This document shows, one piece after another, positions 1-7,081 of a stretch of DNA of 18,473 nt. Under the pieces are notes generated by a model. That model was given only the letters and a program-made list of their open reading frames with translations, was not told the DNA's origin and did no database searches. Each line of letters begins with the position of its first letter. Position 1 is the first letter of the stretch. Made by a program: the position numbers and the translations under genes. This DNA comes from Chloroflexota bacterium (GTDB lineage Bacteria; Chloroflexota; Chloroflexia; QHBQ01; JADMIH01): assembly GCA_015478675.1 (NCBI GenBank), contig JADMIH010000066.1:1-18473 (forward strand), written 5' to 3'.

Positions 1-26
1 ACGGATTACCCGTTTATTGGGCGAAG

Positions 27-47
27 CACGCTTCACGTTTCACGAGT
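27..47. repeat. Three heptamers just before recG
   Basis: Three consecutive 7-bp units (CACGCTT at 27, CACGTTT at 34, CACGAGT at 41) lie directly before the ATG at 50. They resemble the heptamer tracts at other gene junctions in this window and argue that upstream in-frame codons are not part of the recG product. Confidence 0.5.
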
Positions 48-49
48 CC

Positions 50-2587
50 ATGCCAATACCCACGAATGTTTTCAAGAATATCCTCCGATTGGAGGAGCAC
101 AAAGGCTTTATTGATAGCGCCGTATCGGGCGGTATCGAGGCCTTTGTGTCGAGGTGGGCAGAGCAGATCGTGCACTCCGAGCGCGCTGCTGGGCCGATAG
201 CTGAGGCGATCTCAGGCGCATTCGGCGGTTATTCTGCGGCGGATGCCGAGGCGCGCCGCAAAGCGGTGCAACAGGCAACTGAGCTCCTCTCCATGTTCGA
301 GCGGGGCGTGCGCGAGCTCCCTGGCGCTCCTGTGGGTAATGGGCGTGCTCATGCACCTGGCACGCTAGAAGGTTTCGCAGGTTATGATGACGATGACCCA
401 CGGGCCAAAGCTCCTGTCTCCTCTTTTAGAAGTGGGATTGCTCCTACTCCGGTTGCCACGGAGCCGCCGCCCGCGGCCGCGAATACAAGAGCCGCCAGGC
501 GCAACGCCAACCTCGACTCGCCTGTAACGGTGTTGAAGGGCGTTCAGGATGCTACAGCGCGGCTGTTGAAGCGGCTGGGGGTCTATAGCGTGCGCGATGC
601 ACTTCTCTTTTTTCCGTTCCGATATGACGACTTTTCACAGATGAAGTCTATCGGCGAGCTTGTGCCTGATGTGAACCAGACCATTGTGGGCACCATCTGG
701 GACGTTGAGGTGCGTCAGACGCGCAGTGGCCGCCCGCTCGTTAGCGCAACCGTTGCCGATGATAGCGGCGTCACCAATGTAACATGGTTCAACCAGGAGT
801 ATCTTGCGCGGCAATTGCGCCAGGGAGAGCCTGTAGTTATCTCAGGCAAGCCTACGGAGTTCAATGGCCGGCTCTCCTTCAACTCGCCTGAATGGGAGCC
901 GTACGACTCGGAACTGCTGCACACAGGGCGGATCGTGCCCGTCTACCGCTCGACCGAGGGGCTGTACCGGCGCACGCTGCGGCGCATTATGCATGACGCT
1001 GTGGAGCGTTTTGCTGGGGAGATGGAGGAGTATCTGCCGGAGAGTATGAAGCGTGATGCTCAGCTTGTTGACCTAGAAACCGCGCTGAGGCAAATACACT
1101 TTCCCGCTTCCAAAGAAGATGCGGCTCGAGCTACGAAGCGGCTGGCTTTCGACGAGTTCTTGATGATACAACTGGGTATGCTCCAGCGCAAGCGAGCATG
1201 GCAGGAGTCGGAGCAGGCTATAGCTATGCCCGCCGAGCCGGAGCTCCTCTCTAACTTCTTTGCTTCTCTCGCCTTTGAGCTTACCGGAGCGCAAAAGCGG
1301 GTTACTAATGAAATCTTGAAGGAGATGGCGGGGAGTGTACCGATGACGCGCCTCCTGCAAGGAGATGTTGGCTCAGGTAAGACAGTTGTAGCGGCTACGG
1401 CACTTCTGGTAGCGGTGAGCAATGGGGCGCAGGGGGTCTTGATGGCTCCTACCGAGATCCTGGCCGAGCAACACTACAAGAGCATATCGAAGATGCTGGG
1501 GGTTTCCAGAGAGGGGATGCGGGAGATCAGAGTAGAGTTGCTCAAAGGGAGCACTCCACGTAAAGAAAAGACCCGCCTTATTCAAGAGGCTGCGGCGGGG
1601 GAAATAGATGTGATAGTGGGCACGCACGCTCTGATACAGGAGGGCGTAGCGTTCAAGAGGTTGGCCCTTATGGTGGTGGATGAGCAGCACCGCTTTGGGG
1701 TTGTGCAGCGTGATGCGCTCAGGCAGAAAGGTTTAGATGCAGGGTTGATGCCGCACACACTTGTGATGACGGCCACGCCGATACCGAGGTCTCTGGCCCT
1801 CACTATATATGGCGATCTTGAGGTATCGGTTATAGATGAGATGCCGCCGGGCAGACGTCTCATCAAGACGCGCTGGGTGGATGGTATTCGCCGCCAGCAG
1901 GCGTACGACTTTATTGAGAAGAAAGTGTCCGAGGGGAGGCAAGCGTTCGTGATCTGCCCTCTGGTGGAGGAGTCGGAGAAGATAGAGGCCAGGGCTGCGG
2001 TGGCTGAATACGAGCGGCTGCGGGCAGATATATTTCCTGAGCGCAAGCTGGCGCTGCTGCATGGGCGCATGAAGCCGAAGGAGAAGGACGAGGTGATGGC
2101 GCAGTTTCACGGCAAAGAGGCCGACATCCTTGTCTCCACCAGCGTCGTGGAGGTTGGTATAGATGTGCCGAACGCCACTGTGATGCTGGTGGAGGGCGCT
2201 GACCGCTTTGGGCTGTCGCAGCTGCACCAGTTCAGGGGGCGGGTGGGGCGTGGCGAGCACCAGTCGTATTGCATACTACTCGCGGACAATGCCCAGGGGG
2301 TAGCGTTCGACCGGATGCAAATCATCCAGGAGACGCACGACGGGTTCCAGCTGGCTGAGGAAGACCTAAAGATCCGCGGCCCTGGCGAGTTCTTCGGCAC
2401 GCGGCAGTCGGGTATGCCCGATCTACGGATGGCGAAGCTCTCCGACATGGCAACCCTCAGCCTGGCACGCGAGCAAGCTAAAGCCCTCTTCTCCCGCGAC
2501 CCACAGCTCTCCCAGCCAGAGCACGCTCCGCTCAAAGCCGTGCTGGAAGCGTTCTGGAGCAGGGCAGAAACAGATGGGAATCAGTAA
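50..2587 (+). CDS. recG: ATP-dependent DNA helicase RecG
   Basis: RecG is a superfamily 2 helicase that remodels stalled replication forks and branched recombination intermediates. Counting from ATG 50 (845 aa), the helicase core shows Walker A GDVGSGKT at 438-445, the DEQH box at 544-547 within the RecG-typical DEQHRFG, motif III TATPIPRS at 574-581 and motif VI QFRGRVGRGE at 727-736. The OB-fold wedge domain lies at roughly 165-320. About 160 residues precede the wedge, making it clearly longer than the E. coli enzyme (about 690 aa). Such N-terminal extensions are usual in Chloroflexota and some other phyla, as I recall. The frame stays open to the window edge and a TTG exists at 17. I chose ATG 50 because homology-like sequence begins there and the codons before it lie in a 7-bp tandem repeat. 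No clear Shine-Dalgarno is visible. It heads the recG-rsmD-coaD block. Confidence 0.95.
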   Translation: MPIPTNVFKNILRLEEHKGFIDSAVSGGIEAFVSRWAEQIVHSERAAGPIAEAISGAFGGYSAADAEARRKAVQQATELLSMFERGVRELPGAPVGNGRAHAPGTLEGFAGYDDDDPRAKAPVSSFRSGIAPTPVATEPPPAAANTRAARRNANLDSPVTVLKGVQDATARLLKRLGVYSVRDALLFFPFRYDDFSQMKSIGELVPDVNQTIVGTIWDVEVRQTRSGRPLVSATVADDSGVTNVTWFNQEYLARQLRQGEPVVISGKPTEFNGRLSFNSPEWEPYDSELLHTGRIVPVYRSTEGLYRRTLRRIMHDAVERFAGEMEEYLPESMKRDAQLVDLETALRQIHFPASKEDAARATKRLAFDEFLMIQLGMLQRKRAWQESEQAIAMPAEPELLSNFFASLAFELTGAQKRVTNEILKEMAGSVPMTRLLQGDVGSGKTVVAATALLVAVSNGAQGVLMAPTEILAEQHYKSISKMLGVSREGMREIRVELLKGSTPRKEKTRLIQEAAAGEIDVIVGTHALIQEGVAFKRLALMVVDEQHRFGVVQRDALRQKGLDAGLMPHTLVMTATPIPRSLALTIYGDLEVSVIDEMPPGRRLIKTRWVDGIRRQQAYDFIEKKVSEGRQAFVICPLVEESEKIEARAAVAEYERLRADIFPERKLALLHGRMKPKEKDEVMAQFHGKEADILVSTSVVEVGIDVPNATVMLVEGADRFGLSQLHQFRGRVGRGEHQSYCILLADNAQGVAFDRMQIIQETHDGFQLAEEDLKIRGPGEFFGTRQSGMPDLRMAKLSDMATLSLAREQAKALFSRDPQLSQPEHAPLKAVLEAFWSRAETDGNQ

Positions 2588-2644
2588 TGTCGGGCGGATA
2601 GGACCTCCTTCTGCGAAGGGGCTGCTGATTCGTGATTCTTACCC

Positions 2645-3280
2645 ATGAGAGTAATCGCGGGCACAGCCCAGGGCCGCCAACTTAAGGCTCCTCCCACTTT
2701 TGGGACTCGGCCAATGACTGACAGGCTAAAGGTGTCGCTTTTTGATACTCTCACGGCCTATGGCTTTGATGGTGCTCGCGTGCTGGATTTGTATGCGGGG
2801 AGCGGCTCGCTTGGGATTGAAATGCTGTCGCGGGGCGCTGAGTGCGCCGACTTTGTTGAGCAAAACGCCACTGTTTGCCGCACTATAGAGGAGAACCTTA
2901 GCAGCACGGGACTTTCCGACAAGGCGCGGGTTCACAAAATGGCGGTGGACCGCTACCTCTCAATGAAGTCGGCTGAGATCGTGGCTAAGGAAGCTGCCAT
3001 GCCCTCCGCAAGGATAGCGCATGCTGTGCAGCTTTATGATATAATACTCCTCGACCCTCCGTACGCCGATCCACTTATAAATAGTATGTTGGAAAGGGTG
3101 GCGACATCGCCGCTCCTGGCAGAGGATGGGATTGTTGTGATCGGGCATGCTAATAGGGTGAAGCTGGCTGATGAGTATGGGGACGGGCGCATCCGCCGGG
3201 TGAGGCAGCGAGCGATGGGCGACTCGGCATACTCGATATACGAGGTTAAGTGGCAAGGGAAGGTGAATGAGCAAGGTTGA
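2645..3280 (+). CDS. rsmD: 16S rRNA (guanine(966)-N2)-methyltransferase RsmD
   Basis: RsmD transfers a methyl group from SAM to N2 of G966 of 16S rRNA in the assembled small subunit. The protein (211 aa, close to the usual length of about 190-200) opens with the family signature MRVIAGTAQGRQLKAP and TRPMTDRLKVSLF. The SAM-binding motif I is at 49-57 (LYAGSGSLG), and the N-methyltransferase motif IV DPPY is at 137-140, preceded by YDIILL. It begins 57 bases after recG and its last 14 bases overlap the start of coaD, so the three genes look co-transcribed. The rsmD-coaD pairing is common across bacteria. No good Shine-Dalgarno precedes the ATG, but no alternative start fits the family N-terminus. 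Confidence 0.95.
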   Translation: MRVIAGTAQGRQLKAPPTFGTRPMTDRLKVSLFDTLTAYGFDGARVLDLYAGSGSLGIEMLSRGAECADFVEQNATVCRTIEENLSSTGLSDKARVHKMAVDRYLSMKSAEIVAKEAAMPSARIAHAVQLYDIILLDPPYADPLINSMLERVATSPLLAEDGIVVIGHANRVKLADEYGDGRIRRVRQRAMGDSAYSIYEVKWQGKVNEQG

Positions 3281-3821
3281 AGCTGCGCAGCAACCTGCCA
3301 CTGATCAGGTGGGCCTTGAGCGGATCGGGATCTATCCGGGCACTTTTGACCCGGTAACACTCGGCCACGTAGATATTGCCACGCGTGCTCTACGGCTATG
3401 TGATAAGCTTATAATCGCGGTTGGGGATAACCGCAACAAGAACCCGCTTTTCAGCACACAGGAGAGAATAGCGCTCATCCGCCAGTCGCTGGCATCTGCG
3501 GACGTGGATGGCAAGGTGGTGGTAGAGGAGTTTCACGGGCTGACTGTCAAGTATGCACAGCAAGTAGGGGCGAGCTTGATTGTGCGCGGGCTGCGTGCGG
3601 TAACCGATTTCGAGTGGGAGTTTCAGCTTGCATTGATCAATCGCAGCCAGGACCCGCAAATCGAGAGCGTTTGCCTGATGACCAGTCAGGAATATTCGTT
3701 TCTCAGCGCAAGCATGGTGCGTGAGTTAGCGATGCTTGGCGGCAATTTGACGGGGCTTGTCCCTGTCAATGTTGCTGAGGCATTGAAAAGAAAATTGACC
3801 GACATGCATGCGAGCCTTTAG
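3267..3821 (+). CDS. coaD: Phosphopantetheine adenylyltransferase CoaD
   Basis: CoaD joins ATP and 4'-phosphopantetheine to give dephospho-CoA, the penultimate step of coenzyme A synthesis. The nucleotidyltransferase motif GTFDPVTLGH is at 25-34 (HxGH-type, with Thr31 in the first position), followed by the NRNKNPLFSTQER segment, RGLRAVTDFEWE at 108-119 and the C-terminal nucleotide-binding segment SFLSASMVREL at 144-154. At 184 aa it is some 20 residues longer than the usual roughly 160, and the excess is mostly the 18 residues before the first strand. The ATG at 3267 overlaps rsmD by 14 bases and has AAGGGAAGG at 3255-3263 just upstream. A GTG at 3309 would give a more typical N-terminus and is an alternative start. 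Confidence 0.95.
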   Translation: MSKVEAAQQPATDQVGLERIGIYPGTFDPVTLGHVDIATRALRLCDKLIIAVGDNRNKNPLFSTQERIALIRQSLASADVDGKVVVEEFHGLTVKYAQQVGASLIVRGLRAVTDFEWEFQLALINRSQDPQIESVCLMTSQEYSFLSASMVRELAMLGGNLTGLVPVNVAEALKRKLTDMHASL

Positions 3822-3921
3822 ATGGGTGGCGGATTTCTGACTATTTAACCGGTAAGACGTCAAGAATGGAAGGGTTTCTTGGGAGTGCAACGGCGACGGC
3901 TATCCCATGTTGTGGCTCATG

Positions 3922-3943
3922 CGTCGCCGATCGCTCGGCGGCG
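3922..3943 (+). other. GC-rich hairpin before the coiled-coil gene
   Basis: An 8-bp stem (CGTCGCCG with CGGCGGCG, one G-U pair) closes a 6-base loop. It lies in the 152-base gap after coaD and about 30 bases upstream of the next start. No T-run follows, so it is not a typical terminator. It could be a leader structure or chance. Confidence 0.25.
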
Positions 3944-3973
3944 ATGTGAGCGTTTATCCTGGGGTAAAGGGGG

Positions 3974-4447
3974 GTGACAGCCATCAGTACCGGAATGCAG
4001 ATGGATCTCCAGTATCTTATAGATAGATTGGAGACGATGGTTACGGGGGCCAAGCGTGTGCCTATATCTGGCAAGCTAATGCTGGATGAGCAGGAATTGG
4101 CCGACCTGATAGACCAGATGCGTACTGTGCTTCCTGAGGAGGTGCGCGCCGCTCGCAAAGTGCTGCGCGAGCGGGAAAGCACGATCCAGGAGGCTCAACA
4201 GCAAGCAGACGATATTCTGAAGACGGCGCACGAGCAAGCTGAAATGCTGCTTGATCAGCAGGGGCTTATGGCTGAAGCTGAAGCGCGTGCCACTCAGTAT
4301 CTGGAAGACGCGGAGCGCGACGCGCAGGAGCGAGTGAGCGGGGCTGATGAGTATGCCCGCCAGGTACTTACTCAACTGCGTGAGCAGCTAGCCCGCCATC
4401 TCAGCACTATAGAGAAGGGGTTGAGCGCTCTGGACCAGCGCGAGTGA
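3974..4447 (+). CDS. Small coiled-coil protein beside coaD (unknown function)
   Basis: A 157-aa hydrophilic protein without signal peptide or membrane segment. The N-terminal 60 residues form a compact conserved-looking part (MDLQYLIDRLETM, then LMLDEQELADLIDQMRTVLPEEVRAAR). From about residue 60 the chain is a long Ala/Glu/Gln/Arg-rich heptad helix, QEAQQQADDILKTAHEQAEM and onward, strongly suggesting a coiled coil. Proteins of this make-up often sit near coaD in Chloroflexota and Firmicutes and tend to be labelled ATPase or V-type ATPase subunit H-like because of their coiled coil. I see no ATP-binding motif. The start is uncertain: GTG 3974 has AAAGGGGG immediately upstream but too close, while the family-like N-terminus begins at ATG 4001 (ATG 3995 is also possible). 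A terminator follows, so this ends the recG block. Confidence 0.75.
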   Translation: MTAISTGMQMDLQYLIDRLETMVTGAKRVPISGKLMLDEQELADLIDQMRTVLPEEVRAARKVLRERESTIQEAQQQADDILKTAHEQAEMLLDQQGLMAEAEARATQYLEDAERDAQERVSGADEYARQVLTQLREQLARHLSTIEKGLSALDQRE

Positions 4448-4528
4448 ACTTTGCGCGAAGCTGCTAACGCGCCGCCACAGGTGTAAGCTCCTTGATCTGC
4501 TGGTAGCCAGTAGTCGGTAAGCCATCCC

Positions 4529-4566
4529 AAAGCCACTCCCCACGCGTGGGAGTGGCTTTTTCTTTG
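4529..4566 (+). terminator. Intrinsic terminator of the recG-coaD block
   Basis: A perfect 12-bp stem (AAAGCCACTCCC at 4529-4540 with GGGAGTGGCTTT at 4548-4559) closes a 7-base loop and runs into TTTTTCTTT. It lies about 80 bases after the coiled-coil gene. This is a strong Rho-independent terminator separating the housekeeping block from the sugar cluster. Confidence 0.9.
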
Positions 4567-4601
4567 GTCCCGTCCGACCTTCCCACTGCTGGGGAAAGGA
4601 C

Positions 4602-4784
4602 GTAAGTGTTCACAGTTGGGGTGCAGGGGCGTCCCTCCCCTCACCCCATGCCCTCTCCCACAAGGGGAGATATACTCCCCAGCAATAAAGCCCCCTCTCC
4701 CTTCATGGGAGAGGGGGTTTGGGGGTGAGGGTGCGTGAGGGTACACCCGCACAGATACCCCAAGAAGGTTGCTCCACCCCAACT
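4602..4784. repeat. Intergenic repeat copy A, head-to-head with inverted ends
   Basis: The ends are inverted copies of each other: AGTTGGGGTG at 4614-4623 and CACCCCAACT at 4775-4784. Inside is an 11-bp perfect palindrome stem (4691-4701 with 4707-4717, loop TTCAT). The right half, read on the - strand, matches copies B (16921) and C (18139) through the segment ATCTTCTTGGGGTATCTGTG with minor changes. The left half, read on the + strand, matches copy C from GTAAGTGTT onward and again at TCACCCCATGCCC. It therefore looks like two units joined head to head, one with an internal deletion. No gene is visible here; the reading frames it opens encode only repeat-derived Pro/Gly/Arg-rich peptides. 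A non-autonomous (MITE-like) repeat or a REP-type hairpin element are both possible. Confidence 0.7.
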
Positions 4785-4901
4785 CCTCTAAAAATGCGAA
4801 GGGTAGTAGTATAAAGGGGTGCTAAATCACTCGTATTTTCATTCGTAATGGTGGCCCATAGGGTCATGCCTTACTCTGAACAGTTTACGAAGGGGCTTTG
4901 G

Positions 4902-4932
4902 TTGTGCGTGCTGTGGGGCTGTATGGTATAAT
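4902..4932 (+). promoter_or_regulatory. Extended -10 promoter of the sugar cluster
   Basis: A perfect extended -10, TGGTATAAT at 4924-4932, lies 10 bases before the ATG at 4943. A weak -35-like TTGTGC sits at 4902-4907 with a 19-base spacer. No Shine-Dalgarno lies between it and the ATG, so transcription would start at or within a few bases of the start codon (leaderless or nearly so). This promoter sits inside the longer reading frame that begins with TTG 4898 and is the main reason to prefer ATG 4943. Confidence 0.6.
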
Positions 4933-4942
4933 CGCCGCTGAT

Positions 4943-5899
4943 ATGGTAAGTGAAAAGAGCAACCTGATGGTCCGCACAGGGATAGCTGCGGCTCAAGGGA
5001 AGAGGCTGAGGGTGGAGAACCCAGGCATCTCTGTCTTCTTTCCTGCCTACAATGATGCAGGCACGATAGCCTCGATGGTGCTGGCTGCTTTGCACACCTG
5101 CGCCCGCCTGACTGACGACTATGAGGTTATCGTAGTGAACGATGGCTCGACCGACTACACCGCGGAGGTACTGTCGGATATTGCCTCTCGCTACGAACGG
5201 CTGCGCATCATCACGCACACGCAGAATCGGGGCTATGGCGGGGCGCTTCGCACGGGCTTCAAGTCGGCCTCAAAGGAGCTCATCTTCTACACAGATGGCG
5301 ATGCACAGTACGATGCGCATGAACTGGCGATGCTCCTTCCGGCTATGCGCCCGGAGGTAGATATAGTGCAAGGCTATAAGATCGCCCGACATGACCCATT
5401 GTTCCGTATTGTCATAGGCAAGGTGTATCACTGGATGGTACGCTTCGCCTTCGGATTGCATGTGCGTGATACCGACTGTGACTTCCGGCTCATTCGTAAG
5501 TCGGCACTGGACCGCATCGAGTTGAGGTCTACTACAGGCTCGATCACTGTAGAGCTGGTGAAGAAGCTGCAAGCGTCGGGCGCGGTCTTCGCAGAGGTGC
5601 CTGTTCGTCACTACCACAGGGCCTACGGGCGATCTCAGTTCTTCAACTTCAAGCGTTTATGGGAGACAGCGAAGCAGCTATCACGGCTGTGGATTGACCT
5701 TGTGCTTATACCTCGGCTGACGAAGCGCAAGCCGGTCAAGAGTATAAAACCGCCGATGCAAGTTGACATAAGCAACCCATCACTGCTCTACCGGACTGAG
5801 GCAGAGGTGCGCGCCATGATCAGCGCGGGGCATGACCCCTCACTTGCTACAGGCCCTCTCAACCCGGGTGACGGTACTTACGATGGAGAGCAGGGTTGA
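4943..5899 (+). CDS. Family 2 glycosyltransferase, soluble DPM1-like
   Basis: A 318-aa GT-A fold glycosyltransferase, expected to use an NDP-sugar and probably a polyprenyl-phosphate or glycolipid acceptor at the inner face of the membrane. Seen: the N-terminal nucleotide-binding strand ISVFFPAYND (29-38), VVNDGSTD with Asp67, the pre-DXD region GYGGALRTGF, and the DXD-type motif DGDAQ with Asp118 and Asp120. The segment RDTDCDFRLIR and the basic HYHRAYGRSQFF match DPM1/ArnC-like GT2 enzymes. There is no C-terminal membrane pair, unlike the GT2 at 9529. An in-frame TTG at 4898 would add 15 residues, but the promoter lies within that extension. It opens the sugar cluster, and its stop overlaps the TTG start of the epimerase gene (TTGA). 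Confidence 0.85.
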   Translation: MVSEKSNLMVRTGIAAAQGKRLRVENPGISVFFPAYNDAGTIASMVLAALHTCARLTDDYEVIVVNDGSTDYTAEVLSDIASRYERLRIITHTQNRGYGGALRTGFKSASKELIFYTDGDAQYDAHELAMLLPAMRPEVDIVQGYKIARHDPLFRIVIGKVYHWMVRFAFGLHVRDTDCDFRLIRKSALDRIELRSTTGSITVELVKKLQASGAVFAEVPVRHYHRAYGRSQFFNFKRLWETAKQLSRLWIDLVLIPRLTKRKPVKSIKPPMQVDISNPSLLYRTEAEVRAMISAGHDPSLATGPLNPGDGTYDGEQG

Positions 5900-6960
5900 G
5901 GGCAGGGTGGGTGTGGCGCGGCAACGCTTCGCGATATAGGGTGGCGCAAGTAGAGCAGCTTCGACCGCCTGCCGACTACGAGGAAGTGTACGCGGGTAAG
6001 AGGGTGATGGTGACGGGGGGGCTGGGCTTTATCGGCTCGAATCTGGCGCGGCGGCTCGTGGCGCTGGATGCCGACGTGCTGCTGGTGGATTCCCTTATTC
6101 CGGCGTACGGCGGCAACAGGCGCAATATAGCAGGGGTCGAGGAGCAATTGCGCGTCAATATTGCCGACATACGCACGCAGCCCACAATGAACGCCCTGGT
6201 GCAGGAGCAGGATTATATATTCAACCTGGCTGGGCAAGTAAGCCACCTCGACTCGATGATCGACCCCTTTACCGACCTTGAGATTAACTGCCGCAGCCAG
6301 CTTGCTATCCTTGAGGCGTGCAGGCACAATAACCCTGGGGTGAAGATAGTTTTCGCCGGAACGCGCCAGCAGTATGGCAAGCCTGACTATCTACCTATTG
6401 ATGAAAAGCACCTCATGCACCCTACAGATGTAAACGGCATCAACAAGATGGCGGGTGAGTGGTATCACATACTTTACAACAACGTCTACGGTATACGCGC
6501 TTCATCCTTGCGCTTGACCAATACCTATGGACCCAGGCAATACGTACGAGATGCCAGGATGGGCTTCGCGGGCTTTTTTATACGCAAGGCTATGCTTGGC
6601 GAAGAAATATCTATTTACGGCGACGGCTCTCAGATACGCGACTTCAACTACGTCGAGGATGTGGTGGATGCTTTCTTGAGGGCGGGGGCGAGCGATGAGG
6701 CAAACGGGCAGGTCTTCAATCTAGGTGGCGCGCCGGTAAGCCACCTGGATTTTACGAGGCTCCTCATCAGGCTAGCCGATGGCGGCTCATACAAACTGGT
6801 TCCCTGGCCCCCCGACCGCAAAGTGATCGACGTGGGCGATGTTTATAGCTCCTACGATAAGATAAAAGCGACGCTAGGCTGGGAACCGAAAGTGGGGCTG
6901 GAAGAAGGCCTACGAAGAACGGTGGAGTTTTACCAGCAAGAAGGGCAGTATTACTGGTAG
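5896..6960 (+). CDS. NAD-dependent epimerase/dehydratase-like extended SDR
   Basis: An extended short-chain dehydrogenase/reductase expected to act on an NDP-sugar. The Rossmann motif GGLGFIGSN is at 41-49, followed by VLLVDSLIPAYGGN, the FAGTRQQYG strand (Thr156) and SLRLTNTYGPR (204-214). The catalytic YxxxK site reads NGINK at 180-184: Lys184 is kept but Asn180 occupies the usual Tyr position. I recall this NGINK variant in other bacterial epimerase-family proteins, so it is probably a real subfamily and not a mutation. The reaction (epimerase, dehydratase or oxidase) cannot be fixed from sequence. TTG 5896 has GGAGAG at 5885-5890 and overlaps the previous stop. GTG 5911 or 5941 would shorten the 37-residue lead before the Rossmann fold. 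It probably supplies the keto-sugar or epimer for the aminotransferase that follows. Confidence 0.85.
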   Translation: MRAGWVWRGNASRYRVAQVEQLRPPADYEEVYAGKRVMVTGGLGFIGSNLARRLVALDADVLLVDSLIPAYGGNRRNIAGVEEQLRVNIADIRTQPTMNALVQEQDYIFNLAGQVSHLDSMIDPFTDLEINCRSQLAILEACRHNNPGVKIVFAGTRQQYGKPDYLPIDEKHLMHPTDVNGINKMAGEWYHILYNNVYGIRASSLRLTNTYGPRQYVRDARMGFAGFFIRKAMLGEEISIYGDGSQIRDFNYVEDVVDAFLRAGASDEANGQVFNLGGAPVSHLDFTRLLIRLADGGSYKLVPWPPDRKVIDVGDVYSSYDKIKATLGWEPKVGLEEGLRRTVEFYQQEGQYYW

Positions 6961-7062
6961 TACGTAACACGCTACGGGGCTGTCAAGAGGCGCTTCTATA
7001 GCTTCCAAGTATGACGTCTGTTATTACGCGTCGTCTATTACGCAACACGGAGTACGTACTAG
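6951..7062. repeat. Degenerate heptamer tract between SDR and aminotransferase
   Basis: The end of the SDR gene and the following gap show a 7-base rhythm: units ending in TACG or CACG at 6964, 6971 and nearby, and TTATTAC at 7021 with CTATTAC at 7035, exactly two periods apart. TACGTA also recurs inverted near 6961 and 7054. It is diverged compared with the tract at 11561. Apart from this and the ribosome site at 7073-7080, the 121-base gap holds nothing I can name. Confidence 0.45.
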
Positions 7063-7081
7063 TCAATAGGCCAGGGGTGAA

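Larger units (their letters stand above)
4448..4942. other. Gene-free region between housekeeping block and sugar cluster
   Basis: These 495 bases hold, in order, the terminator at 4529-4566, repeat copy A at 4602-4784 and the promoter at 4924-4932. Between 4785 and 4900 I see nothing else except a weak TATAAA. No RNA gene was recognised. Confidence 0.6.

Noticed and set aside
3037..3045. Perfect extended -10 TGATATAAT inside rsmD, a possible promoter for coaD
   Set aside because: It encodes the conserved YDII of the rsmD motif IV strand, no -35 is present and it lies over 200 bases before coaD, so chance is the simpler explanation.
4372..4782. 136-residue frame on the - strand over repeat copy A
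   Set aside because: Its sequence is the translation of the CCCTCTCCC-type repeat (Pro/Ser/Gly/Arg-rich), it runs through the terminator and overlaps the end of the coiled-coil gene; no ribosome site.
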